A stretch of DNA of 34,550 nt, taken from JAHHLP01 sp041609895 (GTDB lineage: Bacteria > Bacteroidota > Rhodothermia > Rhodothermales > JABDKH01). Both the position numbers and the translations under genes were made by a program. The DNA is taken from NCBI GenBank assembly GCA_041609895.1, contig JBFIPX010000012.1:1-34550 (forward strand). The letters run 5' to 3'. Positions within the stretch are counted from its first letter, which is position 1; every line of letters starts with the position of its first letter. Shown piece by piece: positions 32,372 to 34,550 of the stretch. The notes below the pieces were generated by a model. It saw nothing but the letters and a program-made list of their open reading frames with translations, had not been told where the DNA came from and ran no database searches.

Positions 32372-32695
32372 AGTTAGCTCGGATCGTGGTCGGGATCGAC
32401 CAAGCTGAAAGTGGGGTGGCGGACATGGGGCGAAGTGCAAGTAGCGTGCCCGGGAGCGAAAAGGTGTGGGAGCGTCGTTCAGGACCACTCATACCCCTTG
32501 TGGCCAATGTACAGCAAGGCACGGTTTGCTCCTGCCGGGGGAAATTTGTGCCGAGGCATTAGCCAGTCTGGCCCGACTGGAGATAGACGAGTCGCTTCGG
32601 CGGCGGGAATGCACAGCCGCGTGAGTGTCCTTGCGGTTGCATCACGTTTTGGCTAACTATCAATACGATTTACCGATGTTACTGGAGGTATCAAA
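32372..32695. other. Intergenic region before the duplicated-domain protein
   Basis: No gene supported in these 324 bases. The right end holds a strong Shine-Dalgarno sequence, GGAGG at 32684-32688, seven bases before the ATG at 32696, and an AT-richer stretch around 32645-32675 that is the likely promoter. Confidence 0.5.
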
Positions 32696-33478
32696 ATGAA
32701 TACGGGACTTAAGGCGGTGTGCGTGTTTGCAGTCGCGCTTCTAGCAACGAGCGATGCTCGCGCCCAAGATCAAGCGGCCCCTTTCCTCGTTGTGGACTTC
32801 ATGAAGTCGACTTCGCCGGACTACACGGACATCGAGGCCGACATATGGAAGCCGCTGCATCAAGAGCGCGTTGCCAGCGGCGATCTGGTGGACTGGGTTC
32901 TGTGGGGCGTACGATACGGCGATCGAACCACGTACGATTACACTACAGTGAATGTCTATCCGAACGTTGCGTCGACGCAGGGATCGTACGACGACCTGGC
33001 AGAGCTCTTTGCCCGCGTGCACCCCGGTGTGGACATGGATAAGGCAATGGCCAAGACGTCAGCATCACGAAAGTCCGTCCGCTCTGAACTGTGGAGAGGG
33101 GTACTCTTTGAGGGAGAGCAGAAACCTTATCGGTATGCGAGTATCGCTTACATGAAAGTTCCCCCGGGAGGAGGATCAGACTACATTGAGATGGAACGAA
33201 AGTGGCATGCGCCTCTGCGCAGGGCGGCCATCGAGAAGGGGTGCCAGGGAGCTTGGGGCATTTATTCCCTGTGGTCACCATCCGGCACGCACCAGCTGTA
33301 TAACTACGCCGCTGTGAACTTCACGGACGACTGGGAGAATGACTGCAGCTACGACGCCATCATGCGCGAAGTTCATCCGGACGCAGACATTTCTAAGATC
33401 TACGAAAAGACCTCCGCAGCCCGCGAAATGGTTCACGGAGTTCAATGGGAGCGTATTGACGGGACAACGGGTAACTAG
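32696..33478 (+). CDS. Exported protein with two tandem copies of one domain, function unknown
   Basis: The 260-residue product has a signal peptide (LKAVCVFAVALLATSDARAQ) and then two copies of the same roughly 105-residue domain. Copy 1 (about 40-130): DYTDIEADIWKPLHQERV, VLWGVRYG, YDYTTVNVYP, SYDDLAELFARVHPGVDMDKAMAKTSASRKSV (in part). Copy 2 (about 160-253): DYIEMERKWHAPLRRAAI, GIYSLWSPSG, YNYAAVNFTD, SYDAIMREVHPDADISKIYEKTSAAREMV (in part). The alternating strands and helices suggest a ferredoxin-like alpha/beta fold as in dimeric alpha-beta-barrel proteins, here joined in one chain. I do not recognise a named family. A good ribosome site precedes it and a strong terminator follows, so it is a single-gene transcript. 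Confidence 0.75.
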   Translation: MNTGLKAVCVFAVALLATSDARAQDQAAPFLVVDFMKSTSPDYTDIEADIWKPLHQERVASGDLVDWVLWGVRYGDRTTYDYTTVNVYPNVASTQGSYDDLAELFARVHPGVDMDKAMAKTSASRKSVRSELWRGVLFEGEQKPYRYASIAYMKVPPGGGSDYIEMERKWHAPLRRAAIEKGCQGAWGIYSLWSPSGTHQLYNYAAVNFTDDWENDCSYDAIMREVHPDADISKIYEKTSAAREMVHGVQWERIDGTTGN

Positions 33479-33501
33479 CCCTTTTCTGGAGCTCGCTTTC
33501 G

Positions 33502-33534
33502 GGGCGCTGATCGTAAGGTCAGCGCCCTTCTTCT
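33502..33534 (+). terminator. Rho-independent terminator after the duplicated-domain gene
   Basis: GGGCGCTGA at 33502-33510 pairs exactly with TCAGCGCCC at 33519-33527 around an eight-base loop, and TTCTTCT follows. It lies about 25 bases after the stop codon at 33478. Confidence 0.88.
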
Positions 33535-33598
33535 GACACGATTTAATTTCACCACAGCGCTGCCTAGACTAGCGCGCATACTGTCATTCAATGGTTCG

Positions 33599-34111
33599 AT
33601 GGAGAGAAACTCGATACTGGAAGAGGCGCTCGACGCGTGGGACGACGCTCGCAACGGCGTGATCGACGAGGCGCGAAACATTCCGGGACGCCACTGGGAC
33701 TACCGCCCCACGCCGGAAGTCAAGTCCGTCCGCGAGCTTGTGGTTCACATCCTCGAGGTAGCTATGCTCATGACGGGGGAGCTTACTCGCCCTGACACGG
33801 ATTTCCATCGAGAGCCCTGGCCGACCCTGCTCGAGCAGTACGCGAAGCCGGCCTACGAAGCCAACACGCGCGGAGACCTGCTCAAGCTGCTTCGAATGCA
33901 GTTGAGGGAAGGTACGGCGGCCTTCCGACGTGCGGGCGAGTTGCACATGCTCCAGCTCATAACGCGCTTCGACGGCGAGCAGGGGACGCGTTTCGCGTGG
34001 CTCTACCATGGTATAGCCCAGGAGATGTACCACCGCGGCCAGCTCACGACCTATGCCCGGCTACTCGGTATCGAGCCGGCCCTGACGAAACGCATCAAGG
34101 CCGGCGGCTGA
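33599..34111 (+). CDS. DinB-family protein
   Basis: A 170-residue four-helix-bundle protein of the DinB/YfiT superfamily, whose members usually bind a metal and act in thiol-dependent transfer or stress responses. The first His lies in LVVHILEV (His50) after the typical SVRELVVHI helix. The last helix is WLYHGIAQEMYHRGQLTTYARLLG with His145 in HRGQ. In most relatives a third ligand His is four residues before this one; here that place is Gln141, with His137 further back, so the metal site may be altered. The substrate is unknown. The gene stands alone between two terminator or edge regions. Confidence 0.82.
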   Translation: MERNSILEEALDAWDDARNGVIDEARNIPGRHWDYRPTPEVKSVRELVVHILEVAMLMTGELTRPDTDFHREPWPTLLEQYAKPAYEANTRGDLLKLLRMQLREGTAAFRRAGELHMLQLITRFDGEQGTRFAWLYHGIAQEMYHRGQLTTYARLLGIEPALTKRIKAGG

Positions 34112-34186
34112 ACGCATCGGAACGGAGAGCGCATCGCACCGCCCTTCTGAGCTGGCAACGGCTCGGCGTGGCCTGCAAAGCCGGTC

Positions 34187-34550
34187 CTAGAACGTCACCC
34201 GTTCCGTCGTAGTGCACTCGGCGCTCTGTTCATTACAAACCTGGTAGTCCGCCCAGGCCAAGCTGGTCTTTCCAAGGTTGTCCGTGTGACTGCCGGCGTT
34301 GTTGATCGGCCCGATGGTGGTCGATCCTCCATCGGAGTCTGTACGATGTATGACGACAGTAGCATTGCCACCTGACCAACTGAGGTCGGCGCGCTGGTGC
34401 GGACCACGTGATCCGTCGGTCACGGTGAGCGACGTCGGCGGTCCGCTCGGTGGAGGATCTCCCCCGCCGTCGCCGTAAGGTGAACATGCCGGGTAGGGGG
34501 TCAGGTCCGTCATCCCCGCACCAGACAATCCGGTCACGCAGAATCCAAAG
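34187..34550 (-). CDS. C-terminus of an exported protein with a fibronectin-III-like domain (cut by right edge)
   Basis: The frame is open to the right edge, so only the last 120 or so residues are visible. A Gly/Pro linker (SPYGDGGGDPPPSGPP) leads into one beta-sandwich domain: ADLSWSGGNATVVIHRT, TIGPINNAGSHTDNLG, YQVCNEQSAECTTTERVTF. This pattern, ending in an xVTF strand with a Cys pair, is typical of the C-terminal domain of secreted subtilisin-like (S8) and other proteases in marine bacteria. The catalytic part is outside the window, so the enzyme type is not shown. There is no T9SS tail. Confidence 0.62.
   Translation of the reverse strand, partial: FGFCVTGLSGAGMTDLTPYPACSPYGDGGGDPPPSGPPTSLTVTDGSRGPHQRADLSWSGGNATVVIHRTDSDGGSTTIGPINNAGSHTDNLGKTSLAWADYQVCNEQSAECTTTERVTF

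Noticed and set aside
1..34550. CRISPR arrays, insertion sequences, prophage or conjugation genes
   Set aside because: No regularly spaced repeats, transposase, integrase, phage structural or transfer genes were found on reading both strands.

Overview
The window reads as chromosomal DNA from a Gram-negative bacterium of the Bacteroidota/Rhodothermota side, most likely a Rhodothermales-type organism. The supporting signs are C-terminal type IX secretion (T9SS) sorting domains of the PNP...GVYFLQ kind on two proteins, a patatin/outer-membrane-barrel protein, lipoprotein and signal-peptide leaders, moderately high GC, and serine/threonine kinases carrying TolB-like and TPR sensor halves. This placement is inferred from protein style only; there is no rRNA gene. 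One tRNA gene (Asn, GTT) is present. I saw no transposase, integrase, CRISPR array or phage module.

Layout. 1-4.4 kb: an M1 metallopeptidase cut by the left edge, a periplasmic Spy/CpxP-like protein, a cytochrome c/copper monooxygenase lipoprotein, and a very basic exported protein. 4.56-5.0 kb: tRNA-Asn, a strong terminator and a gene-poor stretch. 5.0-12.4 kb: an extracellular-protein block holding a truncated beta-helix protein with a T9SS tail, a translationally coupled beta-helix/caspase-like protein broken by a one-base frameshift, and on the other strand a large CotH/lamin-tail protein with a T9SS tail. 12.5-24.0 kb: mostly housekeeping and envelope genes: a small DUF3303-like protein, a flavin disulfide oxidoreductase, two small exported proteins, Ppx/GppA-HD phosphatase, patatin-barrel protein, acyltransferase, and a divergent pair of xylulokinase and Gfo/Idh/MocA dehydrogenase.

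24.1-28.5 kb is the most regulatory part. A MerR-family regulator with a cobalamin-binding domain (LitR/CarH type) sits directly upstream of dps and diverges from an ECF sigma factor across an AT-rich, repeat-containing region. This is followed by a CHAD protein and a SET-domain lysine methyltransferase fused to a histone-H1-like lysine-rich tail. 28.8-34.55 kb: a VOC protein, a MaoC hydratase, a membrane Ser/Thr kinase, a small unknown, an exported protein with a duplicated domain, a DinB protein, and the C-terminus of an exported protein running off the right edge.

The strongest candidates for something undescribed are the exported beta-helix/caspase-like fusion (with its frameshift and its split neighbour), the SET methyltransferase with its own lysine-rich tail, and the B12-MerR/dps/ECF-sigma unit in which the Trp that caps adenosylcobalamin in CarH is replaced by Tyr. 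All calls come from reading the sequence; no database search was run.
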